DNA of 64,000 nucleotides from Hyphomicrobiales bacterium (GTDB lineage: Bacteria > Pseudomonadota > Alphaproteobacteria > Rhizobiales > Rhizobiaceae): positions 28,728 to 92,727 of the forward strand of contig UBUL01000010.1 of the NCBI GenBank assembly GCA_900468625.1, read 5' to 3'. The notes beneath the pieces are model-generated. The model made no database searches. It saw only the letters and a list, made by a program, of their open reading frames with translations, and was not told the origin of the DNA. Below are positions 7,856 to 16,568 of the stretch, in pieces (position 1 is the stretch's first letter; each line of letters starts with the position of its first letter). The translations under genes were made by a program, and so were the position numbers.

Positions 7856-8638
7856 TCACTCGCCGTAGACGTCGAAATCGAAATACTTGTCCTGAATCTT
7901 CTTGTAGGTGCCGTTGGTGCGGATTGCAGCGATCGCGGCGTTCAGCTTATCCTTAAGAGCCGTATCGCCCTTGCGGACAGCGATGCCGGCGCCGGCGCCG
8001 TTGATGACCGGATCGATCTTCAGCGTTCCCAGCATCTTGCAGCAGTTGCCCGCATCGGACTTTACCCATTCCGACAGCACGACCACATCGTCGATGGCGG
8101 CGTCGATGCGGCCATTGCTGAGGTCGAGCTTGTATTCGTCGGCCGACGGATAAAGCTTCAGCTCGGCATCCTTCAGGTGCGCCGAGGCGTAGTTCGCGTG
8201 CGTCGTGGACGACTGGGCGCCAATCGTCTTGCCCTTCAGAGCTTCGTCGGTGGCTTCCTTGAGGGTGGAGTCCTTCGGAACGGCGATGGCCGGCGGCGTA
8301 TTGTAGTACTTCTTGGTGAAGTCGACGATCTTCTCACGCTCGGGCGTGATCGACATCGAAGAAACGATCGCGTCGAACTTCTTGGCCTGCAGGGCCGGAA
8401 TGATGCCGTCGAAATCCTGGTTCACGAAGGTGCACTTGACCTTCATCTGATCGCAAAGCGCGTTGGCTATATCGATGTCGAAGCCGACGAACTTGCCGCC
8501 GGCATCGAGTGATTCGAACGGCGGGTAGGTCGCGTCGGTGCCGATGACGAGCGTGTCGCCGTCGGCGAGCGCCGCGCCAGCGACGAGCGACATCGCGGCG
8601 AAGGACGCGGCAGCAAGAAGACGAGTGGAGATGCGCAT
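7856..8638 (-). CDS. Polar amino-acid ABC transporter substrate-binding protein
   Basis: A 260-residue periplasmic protein of the HisJ/ArgT/OccT family. The signal peptide is about residues 1-25 (MRISTRLLAAASFAAMSLVA, cleaved after ALA). The mature domain starts LVIGTDATYPPFESLDAGGK and contains the family signature GFDIDIANAL and ITPEREKIVDFTKKYY. A longer frame reaches 8788; I use the ATG at 8638, which is preceded by GAGAGGG and begins the signal peptide directly. The residues suggest a cationic or opine-like amino acid, but specificity cannot be read reliably. First gene of a leftward operon with two permeases. Confidence 0.88.
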   Translation of the reverse strand: MRISTRLLAAASFAAMSLVAGAALADGDTLVIGTDATYPPFESLDAGGKFVGFDIDIANALCDQMKVKCTFVNQDFDGIIPALQAKKFDAIVSSMSITPEREKIVDFTKKYYNTPPAIAVPKDSTLKEATDEALKGKTIGAQSSTTHANYASAHLKDAELKLYPSADEYKLDLSNGRIDAAIDDVVVLSEWVKSDAGNCCKMLGTLKIDPVINGAGAGIAVRKGDTALKDKLNAAIAAIRTNGTYKKIQDKYFDFDVYGE

Positions 8639-8820
8639 ATTGACCCTCTCTGTTGGTGCCGCCAGCTCATTATTGTTTCTTGGCAGACGGCTCGAATGGA
8701 GCGGGCCGATGGCCCGCCGTGCGGCGATATTCGTACTTTTTTTTCGGAAATTGCAACTGGAATTACGAGGGCAGTCGCCTTTGCGCAATCCAGCGGCAAC
8801 GAAAACGCGCCAAAGAGAAA

Positions 8821-8850
8821 GCTGAACGAAAGCTATCCGTTACGTTCAGC
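8821..8850. promoter_or_regulatory. 8+8 inverted repeat upstream of OmpA-family gene
   Basis: GCTGAACG and CGTTCAGC are exact reverse complements separated by 14 bases. It may be an operator for either divergent gene or a leader hairpin; nothing in the sequence decides which. Confidence 0.35.
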
Positions 8851-8880
8851 CGGGGTTAATTGCGGCAATCTCATAGTTTG

Positions 8881-8906
8881 GGAACATATAGCGGCTTGCC
8901 GCGATT
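8881..8906 (+). promoter_or_regulatory. Possible EcfG/RpoE2-type promoter
   Basis: GGAAC at 8881-8885 is followed after 19 bases by TT, with CG just before (CGATT). The alphaproteobacterial general-stress sigma consensus is GGAAC, 16-17 bases, CGTT, so the match is close but not exact. It would start transcription about 90 bases before the OmpA-family gene. Confidence 0.3.
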
Positions 8907-9005
8907 CAGCCTCACGAGAACCGAAAATTGGTCGGGATCTTAAGGCATCGCCTTGCCTGCTGAGATTCGCAATTCGGCAGACGAAGATCATTAGAGGAGA
9001 CCCAT

Positions 9006-11459
9006 ATGGGAAAGCGATCCAGACTATTTGCCAGCGCCGCGTTTCCGCTGCTTTCGTTATCGCTCGCATTCGAGCCGGCAGCAGCAGCGGCGCTTCGTGA
9101 ACAGCCCATCGCACCGCTGGACAGTGGCATCGGCGGTGCCGCCACGACTGGCGCACGCGCAAGTTTCGAGGTGGCGCAGCAGGAAGCCCCGGCCGCACAG
9201 CCGGACGAAGAGCAGCTCAAGCACAAGAAGCCCGCCGAGGGGCAGCCGCAGGGCGGGAAACATCAAGGCGAGCCGGCACCCCAGGGCGGCGCCGAGCAGC
9301 AGCATCAGATGAAGCAGGCGGCACCGGAAGCCGAACCGCAGCAGAAGCCGGCAAAGCAGCCGCCGGAAGCGCAGCCGCCCAAGGCGCAGCATCAGCAGCC
9401 TGCCGAGCAGGAGCAGCCGAAACCCCAGCGTCAGCAGCCGGCCGCTGAAGCTCAGCCGGAGCCGAAAAAGCAGCATCAGCAACCGGCCGAGGCTCCGCAG
9501 GCTCAGCCCGAAGCCAAGCCGCTGCCGAAGGCCGCCGCTCCCGAGGCGGCACCCGAAACGCCGCAGCCCAAACACAATGCGCAGCAGCCCGCCCAGCAAC
9601 CGCCCAAGCAGCCGGAAGCAAAGCAGCCCGCCGCGCCGCAGCCAAAGGTGGAGCAGCAGCCCGCAGTAGAATCGCAGCCGCAGGTCAAGCCCGAACCGAA
9701 GGCGCAACAGCCGGTACCGGCTCAGAAGGAAGCGCAGCCTCAGCAGAACGCTCATCCCAAGCAGCAGGGCCAGACGCAGGCCCCGGCCCAGCAACCGGCC
9801 GTACAGCCGCAAGCGCCTGCCGGCGAGCCGACGCAGGGCCATAAGGCTCAGCCGGGCACGCAAGCGCAGCCGGGGACGCAGGTCCAGCCTGAAGCTCAGC
9901 CGGCAACACCAGCAACGCCTGGCGCCCAGCAGGGGCAGAAGCCAGGCGTAGGGCAGACGCATGGCAAGCAGCCGCAGACTGAGCAGCCTGGCGCCAATCC
10001 GCAGCAGCCGGCCCAGAAGGGCGAGCCGCAGGCGCAGCCCCCACAAGCCGGCAGCAATCAAGCGGCGCCGCAGCCCGGCAAGCAGCAGCCGGCAAACGGT
10101 GCTGCCGCACCGGCTCAGGGCAACGCAGTGCCCGCACCGGCCAACGGCACCGGCCAGCAGGCCGGCGAAATTCAGGTGCCTCCGGCCGAGCAGGTCTCGC
10201 CGCAGGAACTGGAGCGCCGCAAGAAGGTCGCCGAGAATCCAGCCACCGCCAGCGGCCCGGTCATCCTACCTGTGGCAAACGGCAGCGCGGTTCTGGACAG
10301 CCAGAAGGATGCGGTTCGTCGGGGCGAGCATCTGAACAACGGACAGAACCCCGCTGTGCCGGGCGCCCAGGGCGGCCGCGGACAGGTGGGTCAGGGACAG
10401 CCGAACGGGCAGGTTCAGAATGCCCCGGCCCAACAGCCGTCGCCGGCTTACACCAAGCCGCCGACTTCTGACGCCGAGGCGCAGCGCGCGGCTGCCGGCG
10501 GCCAGCCGCAACCTCCGGTCAAAATGGAAGCCGTGACCAGCGAGCAGGGGCGCCGGATCGATCGCCGGCCGGATTTTGTCCCTCCGCAGGGAACGACGAT
10601 CCAAACGGTCATCAACCAGGACAATCGTACGGTCGTGAATGTCGACAATACCTATGTCGTTCGCCATGACGATAGCGATCGTTTCATTCGTGGCGGCGAG
10701 CAGCCGATCTATGAACAGCTGCCGCGCGACCGCTACCGCGAGACGATCGATCAGCCCGACGGCGATCGCATCGTAACGATCCGCAACCGCTATGGCGACA
10801 TCATCCAGCGTTCGCGCATCGATGGCAGCGGCCGCGAATACGTGCTGTTCTATTCGCCGGAACTGGAAAATCGGCCTGACAATGACGACTATTACCGCGA
10901 TCCGGGCGAGGATCTGCCGCCGATGCGCCTGCTCATTCCGTTGAGCCAGTACATCATCGATACGGCTTCGAACCGCAACGCGGATTACTATGACTTCCTG
11001 CGCGAGCCGCCGGTCGAGCCGGTCGAGCGCATCTATTCGGTCAACGAAGTCCGTTACTCGGCTCGTATCCGCGACAAGATCCGCCGTATCGACCTCGACA
11101 CGATCACTTTCGCAACGGGCAGCGCCGACATTCCGATGTCGCAGGCCAGCACGCTGCGCGGTGTTGCCGACGGCATGTCGAAGATCATCAAGCGCGATCC
11201 GACCGAAACCTTCCTCATCGAGGGCCATACGGATGCGGTCGGCTCGGCCCAGAGCAACCTGATCCTGTCGGACCAGCGCGCGGAATCGGTCGCCAACGTG
11301 CTGACGGATGTCTATGGCATTCCGGCTGCAAACCTGGTTACGCAGGGCTATGGCGAGCAGTATCTCAAGGTGAATACGCTCGGACCGTCGCAGGAAAACC
11401 GGCGCGTAACGATCCGCCGCATCACACCGCTGGTGCGGCCGGTTGCCTCCAATCAGTAA
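9006..11459 (+). CDS. OmpA-family envelope protein with long Pro/Gln/Ala-rich region
   Basis: An 817-residue exported protein in three parts. Residues 1-28 are a signal peptide. Residues about 55-430 are low-complexity Pro/Gln/Ala/Glu/Lys sequence, probably extended and disordered. Residues about 500-690 are a charged beta-rich linker with two similar segments (NQDNRTVVNVDNTYVV; ITFATG begins the next part). Residues about 698-817 are an OmpA/MotB peptidoglycan-binding domain with FATGSADIPMSQ, IEGHTDAVGSAQSNLILSDQ and NRRVTIRR. It probably tethers something at the envelope to peptidoglycan, with the Pro-rich part spanning the periplasm. AGAGGAG precedes the ATG. Single gene with its own terminator. 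Confidence 0.85.
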   Translation: MGKRSRLFASAAFPLLSLSLAFEPAAAAALREQPIAPLDSGIGGAATTGARASFEVAQQEAPAAQPDEEQLKHKKPAEGQPQGGKHQGEPAPQGGAEQQHQMKQAAPEAEPQQKPAKQPPEAQPPKAQHQQPAEQEQPKPQRQQPAAEAQPEPKKQHQQPAEAPQAQPEAKPLPKAAAPEAAPETPQPKHNAQQPAQQPPKQPEAKQPAAPQPKVEQQPAVESQPQVKPEPKAQQPVPAQKEAQPQQNAHPKQQGQTQAPAQQPAVQPQAPAGEPTQGHKAQPGTQAQPGTQVQPEAQPATPATPGAQQGQKPGVGQTHGKQPQTEQPGANPQQPAQKGEPQAQPPQAGSNQAAPQPGKQQPANGAAAPAQGNAVPAPANGTGQQAGEIQVPPAEQVSPQELERRKKVAENPATASGPVILPVANGSAVLDSQKDAVRRGEHLNNGQNPAVPGAQGGRGQVGQGQPNGQVQNAPAQQPSPAYTKPPTSDAEAQRAAAGGQPQPPVKMEAVTSEQGRRIDRRPDFVPPQGTTIQTVINQDNRTVVNVDNTYVVRHDDSDRFIRGGEQPIYEQLPRDRYRETIDQPDGDRIVTIRNRYGDIIQRSRIDGSGREYVLFYSPELENRPDNDDYYRDPGEDLPPMRLLIPLSQYIIDTASNRNADYYDFLREPPVEPVERIYSVNEVRYSARIRDKIRRIDLDTITFATGSADIPMSQASTLRGVADGMSKIIKRDPTETFLIEGHTDAVGSAQSNLILSDQRAESVANVLTDVYGIPAANLVTQGYGEQYLKVNTLGPSQENRRVTIRRITPLVRPVASNQ

Positions 11460-11481
11460 GCGGCAGGTTACCCTGTCCAAT

Positions 11482-11512
11482 GGCCGCCGGGAAACCGGCG
11501 GCCTTCTATTTT
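11482..11512 (+). terminator. Rho-independent terminator of OmpA-family gene
   Basis: GGCCGCCGG-GAAA-CCGGCGGCC followed by TTCTATTTT, a 9-base stem with a GNRA tetraloop, 22 bases after the stop codon. It overlaps the 3' end of the convergent mobB gene. Confidence 0.85.
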
Positions 11513-12036
11513 GCCGGTTTGCCAAGACCGACCGTGGCGGCGATGAAATCGGTGATAGCAAAAGTGTCGTCGAGATCGAAAACGGAAAGCGAGCCGGCAT
11601 CATCAACCGAATGGTCAGCGGCGATGGCGACGATATGCGGATCATCCGGAGCGAGCGGTTCGCGCTTGGCCGCTTCCAATCGACGGGCCTCGATCTTCGG
11701 TATGGGTTCGCGCTTGTATCCTTCGATCAAAACGAGATCGCAAGGGGCGAGGCGCGCCAGTATCTCTTCGAAACTCGGTTCTGGGTTGCCGCGCAATTCA
11801 TGCATGATGGCGTAGCGCGTGCCGGAAACGATCGTGACCTCGTGCGCTCCGGCCTCGCGATGACGAAAGCTGTCGGCGCCGACCTTGTCGATATCGAAAT
11901 CATGATGCGCATGCTTAATGGTCGAGATGCGATAGCCGCGCTGGGTGAACTCCGCGACCAGCCGTACGGCAAGTCCCGTCTTACCGGAATTCTTCCAGCC
12001 GGCAATGCCGAAGATCCTGGGACGAGATTTCGTCAT
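11506..12036 (-). CDS. mobB: Molybdopterin-guanine dinucleotide biosynthesis protein MobB
   Basis: A 176-residue GTP-binding adapter for MobA in molybdenum cofactor maturation, cytoplasmic. The N-terminus has the P-loop FGIAGWKNSGKTGLAVRLV at about residues 8-26, then the family motif STIKHAHHDFDIDKVGADSF and the ATP/GTP-fold segment CDLVLIEGYKREPIPKIE. The frame extends 9 residues further upstream, but the ATG at 12036 overlaps the mobA stop as ATGA, which fits translational coupling and the family N-terminus. Last gene of a leftward DMT transporter-mobA-mobB group. Confidence 0.9.
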   Translation of the reverse strand: MTKSRPRIFGIAGWKNSGKTGLAVRLVAEFTQRGYRISTIKHAHHDFDIDKVGADSFRHREAGAHEVTIVSGTRYAIMHELRGNPEPSFEEILARLAPCDLVLIEGYKREPIPKIEARRLEAAKREPLAPDDPHIVAIAADHSVDDAGSLSVFDLDDTFAITDFIAATVGLGKPAK

Positions 12037-12683
12037 GACATGCTTTCCGTTGCCGCCAGCCATTTTTCCGCTTCGAGCAGGTCTGCAGGCGTATTGATGT
12101 TGAAAAAGGGATCGAGAGGTCCGATCGGTGTCGTGACCGGGGGGAAATCCACGCGCCGAACGTGATGGCGAGCAAGAAAATCCGTGACACGCCGTTTTTC
12201 GTCCGAGACGATCCAGCCTTCAAGATCTGTGGCGATGGAAAGCGGCCAGAGACCGAAGACGGGATGGTCACGATCAAGGGATGCGGCGATCGCGATTTCA
12301 TCGGCACCTTCTACGGGATGCGCCAATCGCGCGATGAGATCGGGAGGGAAGAAAGGGCTATCTATGGGGATCGTGGCGACGTGCGAGGCCCGCGGGTAAC
12401 GCGATTGGGTGTCCTGCATCGCGGCGAGTACGCCTGCAAGTGGCCCCAGCCTGCCGGGAATCCTGTCCGGAACCAGCATCATGCCCATGGTATCCGGCCA
12501 ATCGGCATCCGCGTTGAGAGCGATCGGCCACGTCTGCCGCTGCGCAATACGGGCAGCGATGCGGGCGAGCAGGCTTTCGTTGCCGAGCAAGGAAAAAGCC
12601 TTGTTCGAGCCCATGCGGCTCGAACGGCCGCCCGCAAGCAGAACGACGGGAACGTCTTCGGGATTGACGATGAAGCCTTGCAT
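12033..12683 (-). CDS. mobA: Molybdenum cofactor guanylyltransferase MobA
   Basis: A 216-residue cytoplasmic nucleotidyltransferase that joins GMP to molybdopterin, giving the MGD cofactor used by DMSO-reductase-type enzymes. The GTP-binding signature is VVLLAGGRSSRMGSNKAF near residues 13-30; the central PDRIPGRLGPLAGVLAAM and HVATIPIDSPFFPPDL contain the metal-binding aspartate region; the C-terminal FFNINTPADLLEAE is typical. The ATG at 12683 with upstream GAGG is chosen over a longer frame that overlaps the DMT gene. Length is normal. Coupled to mobB; moaA lies 4 kb away. Confidence 0.92.
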   Translation of the reverse strand: MQGFIVNPEDVPVVLLAGGRSSRMGSNKAFSLLGNESLLARIAARIAQRQTWPIALNADADWPDTMGMMLVPDRIPGRLGPLAGVLAAMQDTQSRYPRASHVATIPIDSPFFPPDLIARLAHPVEGADEIAIAASLDRDHPVFGLWPLSIATDLEGWIVSDEKRRVTDFLARHHVRRVDFPPVTTPIGPLDPFFNINTPADLLEAEKWLAATESMS

Positions 12684-12693
12684 GGTTGCGACC

Positions 12694-13605
12694 TCAGGCG
12701 GGAACGCGTTGCTTTGATTCCTGCGCGACGGGCTCGGCCCTTCGCCGCTTGCTTTCCCGATAGAAGGTATAGATGCCGGAAGCGATGACAATGGCCGCGC
12801 CGAGGAGCGACCATCGATCCGGCATTTCGCCGAAGGCAATCAGGCCCAGCAAGGCAGACCAGATGAGGCTTAGATAGCGGAACGGTGCGACGAAGGAGAT
12901 TTCACCGGTGCGCATCGCCAGAATCACCATCTGATAGCCGATCAGCACGAGCACGGAAGCTGCCAGGATCTGCATGAACGAAGCCGAGCTCACCGGATGC
13001 CATCCCCCGAAAGGAATAATGCACAAGGCGCCGAAGATCGATATCGATATGGCGGTGCAGAGCGTGACCATCAGCGATGGCACATCCTTGCCGATGCAGC
13101 GTGTCGAGAGATCCCGGGCGGCGGTTGCGAACATGCAGGCGATAACGAGAAGGGCTGCCGTCGTGAAGCCTTCCGGACCCGGCCGGATGATGATCAGCAC
13201 GCCGATGAAGCCGACGGCAATGGCCGTCCATCGTCGCCATCCCACAGGCTCCTTCAGGAAAATCATCGCGCCAAGCGTCACGGCAAGGGGAACGGCCTGC
13301 TGGATGGCGGAGGCGTTGGCGATGGGCATCATTCCAAGAGCGGTGATGAAGGTTGCGGCGGCTATTGCTTCGCAGGCGATGCGCAGCGCGATCATCGGCT
13401 GCAGGATGACCCTCCAAGAGCGCAGGGCGCCCATCCTGCGTGCAAGAAGATAGACGAAAAGGGACGTAAACACGCCACGGATGAAGATGATTTCTCCGGC
13501 ATTCATCGAGGCAATGACCGATTTGGACAAAGCGTCGCTGCAGGAGAAACCCGCCATGGAGGTCGCCATGAAGAGCGCACCCTGCGTATTCTTAGTCAGT
13601 CGCAT
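12694..13605 (-). CDS. EamA/DMT-superfamily transporter
   Basis: A 303-residue inner-membrane protein with about ten hydrophobic helices in two EamA repeats (about 5-140 and 150-285). It begins TKNTQGALFMATSMAGFSCS and has the repeat-end stretches ASAIQQAVPLAVTLGAMIFL and FVAPFRYLSLIWSALLG, which occupy equivalent positions in each half. DMT exporters move metabolites or drugs; the substrate is unknown. It ends 10 bases before mobA on the same strand, so it may share a transcript with mobA and mobB, but a functional link to molybdenum is not implied by its sequence. Confidence 0.85.
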   Translation of the reverse strand: MRLTKNTQGALFMATSMAGFSCSDALSKSVIASMNAGEIIFIRGVFTSLFVYLLARRMGALRSWRVILQPMIALRIACEAIAAATFITALGMMPIANASAIQQAVPLAVTLGAMIFLKEPVGWRRWTAIAVGFIGVLIIIRPGPEGFTTAALLVIACMFATAARDLSTRCIGKDVPSLMVTLCTAISISIFGALCIIPFGGWHPVSSASFMQILAASVLVLIGYQMVILAMRTGEISFVAPFRYLSLIWSALLGLIAFGEMPDRWSLLGAAIVIASGIYTFYRESKRRRAEPVAQESKQRVPA

Positions 13606-13939
13606 GAAAAAATGAGTCCCCCGGATCTGTCGATCTGGATTAACGCCGTTTCCCGCAAATTGGAATCACTTGTGATTTCGCTGCGGCCGAATTCGATTGT
13701 GCGCTGCGATAGAATTGTTGCGATCGGCATCGGTTTTTCGCGCCTTGGTCGCAGAATGATACGCCGGTTGCAAGTTTTTTGCCGATAAAGCAGGCTTTTA
13801 GGTGAGCAATTAATTCTTATTCAATCTTATTTCCCGAGGCTCGCTGTGGTTTTGCATGAGGCAGAAGCACCTACCGCAGCGCAGCAGGAATGACGATCCC
13901 GCCTTCGCTGGAGATTTTCGTAATCCAGTCGAGGCGCCT
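13606..13939. other. Divergent intergenic region, DMT transporter / chemoreceptor
   Basis: A 334-base gap carrying the promoters of the leftward DMT-mobA-mobB group and the rightward chemoreceptor gene. Apart from the short palindrome at 13664-13677, I see AT-rich sequence near 13800-13835 and no ORF or RNA gene. Confidence 0.5.
13664..13677. promoter_or_regulatory. Short perfect palindrome AATCAC-TT-GTGATT
   Basis: Six-base arms around two bases, 59 bases upstream of the DMT transporter start. Size and spacing fit a dimeric repressor site, but no regulator is encoded nearby. Confidence 0.3.
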
Positions 13940-16489
13940 ATGTTTTTCATTGATCGTCTTCTGCAAGGCCGCAGGATTGTCACCAAGGTACTGATTTTTG
14001 TGGTGCCGCTGGTGGTCCTCATCGCCGGTGTCGGCCTCGTGGGCTATCACACGGCGAATATTTTGAACGGTCATATGACTGTGACGCGCGCCACGATCGA
14101 GAATATCAGCGACTTTGAAAACCTGCAGGCAGCCTTGCAGGAGTTCACGGCTTCCCCTTCGGACGATACGCGCAAGGGACTTGCGGAAAAGATCGATGCG
14201 CAGGAGCAAGGCGTGCGTCGGCTGAGCGGGCTGCTGAGCGACGAACAGCGTGCCAAGATCGTTGCGGTCGGCGAGCTCGCTTCTAAGATGCGCGCGCAGC
14301 AGGCGACGCTCTGGGCCATCAGGCAGAAGCAGGATGGCGACGTCGAAACCATCCAGAAGGCGGTGCAAAGCATCGGGGCGACCGCCAAGGCGGCCGGCAA
14401 GCAGATCGACATCATTCGCAAGGAATTCGGCGACAAGGAAACCTTTGCCAAGGAGCTGCTTTACGATGCCGCTGCTTACAAGGGCCTGTCGGAGAAGATG
14501 AGCAATCTGCGTATCCAGGTGCAGATGGCCGCCGATTCCACAGAGGAGATTTCGGATGCGCGCACTTACGCCGACGCCATTCTCAAGCAGGTAACGGTTT
14601 CCAAGGCGCTGGTCTCCAAGCGCGGCGCCAGCCTTGTCGCCAATGCCTCCGATGCTGCCGACAAGCTCGATGCGGTTCTGAAGAGTTCAGGCACGCCCGA
14701 CCAGAAGGTCGAAGCCATGGGGCCGGTGCTGCAGAGCTTCGTGAAGATCGAAGGCGAAATGACCCTTCAGTCGGCCAAGAACAGCGATACGGCCGCCGAC
14801 CGCTTCGTCAGCCTGGATAAGATCATCGACGGTCAGAAGGAGCTTCTGGATCATGTCGATCAGGCACTTGGCATCGTGGATCGCCTGACGCTGCATGCCT
14901 CGCGCATGGAAAACGTCCGCGATGCGGCTTCGCGCGATCCCGTGCTTGCGGACCTCAAGGATTTGCAGACCGTTGCGGCCAGAATTTCGGAACTTGGCCA
15001 AACGAATGCGACCATGCGTGATTTCGCGGCTCACATGAAGCCGCTGATCGATGGCTTGACCAGCGGATCGGCTGATTTGCTGCAAACGGCGACCGATTGG
15101 AAAACAACGCGTATTCGGTCCAACGGATTGCTCGCCGATGCCATGACCTCGCTGCGCAGCTTCGTTGCCCAGGCACAGGAACTCGGAAAGGAAGACAGCG
15201 AGCGCTCGGCGAATGTCTCGGTCATTGCCATGATCGTCGGTACGCTGCTTGCCATCGTCGGCGGCCTGATGCTGGTGGAAACCCTGCGCGCCCCGCTGAA
15301 GCGCGTTACCGAAATCATGACGCGCCTTGCAAGCGGCGATCTGGAAGTGGCGATCGACGGCCGCAATCGCGGCGACGAAATTGGCGACATGGTACGCTCC
15401 GTCAGCGTCTTCCGCGATGCAGCGCTTGAAAACGTCCGGCTCGAGCGTGAGGCTGAAAGCGCCCGCGCGCTCTCCGAAGAGGATGCGTCCCGCCGCGCCG
15501 CCGAACGCGCCCGTATCGAGGCCGAACAGAAGCAGGCGCTCAATGCGCTGGCGGACGTTCTGGCCAAGCTTGCCGACGGCAATCTGGAAGAGGGCATGCG
15601 CGAGGATCTGTCCGCGGACTTCGTGGAAATGGCCTTTACCTATAATCACGCGGTTGAGGCCCTTCGCGAGACCTTGACCGACGTTCGCTACACGGCGGAA
15701 GAGATCAAGGGCGGCACCGGCAACCTTGCCATGTCCGCAGACGACCTCGCACGGCGCACCGAACAGCAGGCGGCCGCGCTCGAAGAAAGCTCTCGTGCGC
15801 TGCGTCGCTTGAGCGACGTCGTGCGTTCGACCGCCGATCGCGCCCGGCAGACGGCAAGTTCCGTCAACGAGACGCAGGCCTATGCGACGCAGTCAGGCGA
15901 AGTGGTCGCCAAAGCCGTAGGCGCCATGAGCGAAATCAACCGCTCGTCCGAGAAAATTGCCACGATCATCGGCGTTATCGACGAGATCGCTTTCCAGACC
16001 AATCTGCTGGCGCTGAATGCCGGCGTCGAGGCTGCCCGTGCCGGCGAGGCAGGGCGCGGCTTTGCCGTCGTTGCTCAGGAGGTGCGCGAGCTGGCACAGC
16101 GCTGTGCCAATGCGGCGAAGGAAATCAAGGGCCTGATTTCGGCAAGTTCCGCCCAAGTGCAGAACGGTGTCCATCTGGTCGAGCAGACCGGTGCGGCGCT
16201 TACGGAGATCATCAACCACGTCACCGGCGTCCAGAGGCTCGTTGCGGACATTTCTTCGGCGACGACCGAACAGTCGACCGGTATCGAGGAAGTGACCCGT
16301 GCCGTTTCCGAAGTCGAGCTGATCACGCAGCGCAATGCCGCGATGGTCGAGGAGAACAATGCCGAGATCCATGGTCTGCGCCAGCGTGTCGACATGCTGT
16401 CCGAGAAGATCGATCGCTTCCGCACCGGCGACGGCGAGATGGACTATGCAGATTACGGCAATACGGGTACGCGCCATCGCGCCGCTTGA
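13940..16489 (+). CDS. Methyl-accepting chemotaxis protein
   Basis: An 849-residue inner-membrane chemoreceptor. Transmembrane helix 1 is about 17-37, a large all-helical periplasmic domain spans about 38-424, and helix 2 is about 425-447. A HAMP domain follows (RAPLKRVTEIMTRLASGDLE), then a second HAMP-like stretch, then the signalling domain from about 600 to 830. The kinase-contact tip is EIAFQTNLLALNAGVEAARA near 680. The C-terminus lacks the NWETF-like CheR/CheB tether. The ATG at 13940 with upstream GAGG starts the short tail before helix 1; a longer frame adds 28 unlikely residues. The ligand is unknown. Confidence 0.92.
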   Translation: MFFIDRLLQGRRIVTKVLIFVVPLVVLIAGVGLVGYHTANILNGHMTVTRATIENISDFENLQAALQEFTASPSDDTRKGLAEKIDAQEQGVRRLSGLLSDEQRAKIVAVGELASKMRAQQATLWAIRQKQDGDVETIQKAVQSIGATAKAAGKQIDIIRKEFGDKETFAKELLYDAAAYKGLSEKMSNLRIQVQMAADSTEEISDARTYADAILKQVTVSKALVSKRGASLVANASDAADKLDAVLKSSGTPDQKVEAMGPVLQSFVKIEGEMTLQSAKNSDTAADRFVSLDKIIDGQKELLDHVDQALGIVDRLTLHASRMENVRDAASRDPVLADLKDLQTVAARISELGQTNATMRDFAAHMKPLIDGLTSGSADLLQTATDWKTTRIRSNGLLADAMTSLRSFVAQAQELGKEDSERSANVSVIAMIVGTLLAIVGGLMLVETLRAPLKRVTEIMTRLASGDLEVAIDGRNRGDEIGDMVRSVSVFRDAALENVRLEREAESARALSEEDASRRAAERARIEAEQKQALNALADVLAKLADGNLEEGMREDLSADFVEMAFTYNHAVEALRETLTDVRYTAEEIKGGTGNLAMSADDLARRTEQQAAALEESSRALRRLSDVVRSTADRARQTASSVNETQAYATQSGEVVAKAVGAMSEINRSSEKIATIIGVIDEIAFQTNLLALNAGVEAARAGEAGRGFAVVAQEVRELAQRCANAAKEIKGLISASSAQVQNGVHLVEQTGAALTEIINHVTGVQRLVADISSATTEQSTGIEEVTRAVSEVELITQRNAAMVEENNAEIHGLRQRVDMLSEKIDRFRTGDGEMDYADYGNTGTRHRAA

Positions 16490-16513
16490 GACATAGGCTT
16501 TGCCGGATTGTCA

Positions 16514-16554
16514 AACAATGGGCGCGAGGTTTCTGCCTCGCGCCCATTGTTTTT
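16514..16554 (+). terminator. Strong terminator of the chemoreceptor gene
   Basis: AACAATGGGCGCGAGG and CCTCGCGCCCATTGTT form a perfect 16-base stem with a 6-base loop followed by TTTCTG. It lies between convergent genes and, being A-flanked on the other side, may also serve moaA. Confidence 0.92.
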
Positions 16555-16568
16555 CTGAGGAAACAATA

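Larger units (their letters stand above)
8639..9005. other. Divergent intergenic region, amino-acid binding protein / OmpA-family gene
   Basis: This 367-base gap holds the promoters for the leftward transporter operon and the rightward OmpA-family gene. I see an 8+8 inverted repeat at 8821-8850 and a possible stress-sigma promoter at 8881-8906, described separately. No convincing ORF or RNA gene. Confidence 0.6.

Noticed and set aside
9057..10061. 334-residue Leu/Arg-rich antisense ORF
   Set aside because: It merely mirrors the Pro/Gln-rich repeats of the OmpA-family gene.
10266..11645. 459-residue ORF antisense to the OmpA-family gene
   Set aside because: The plus-strand frame encodes a clear OmpA domain with signal peptide and ribosome site; the antisense frame has no family features.
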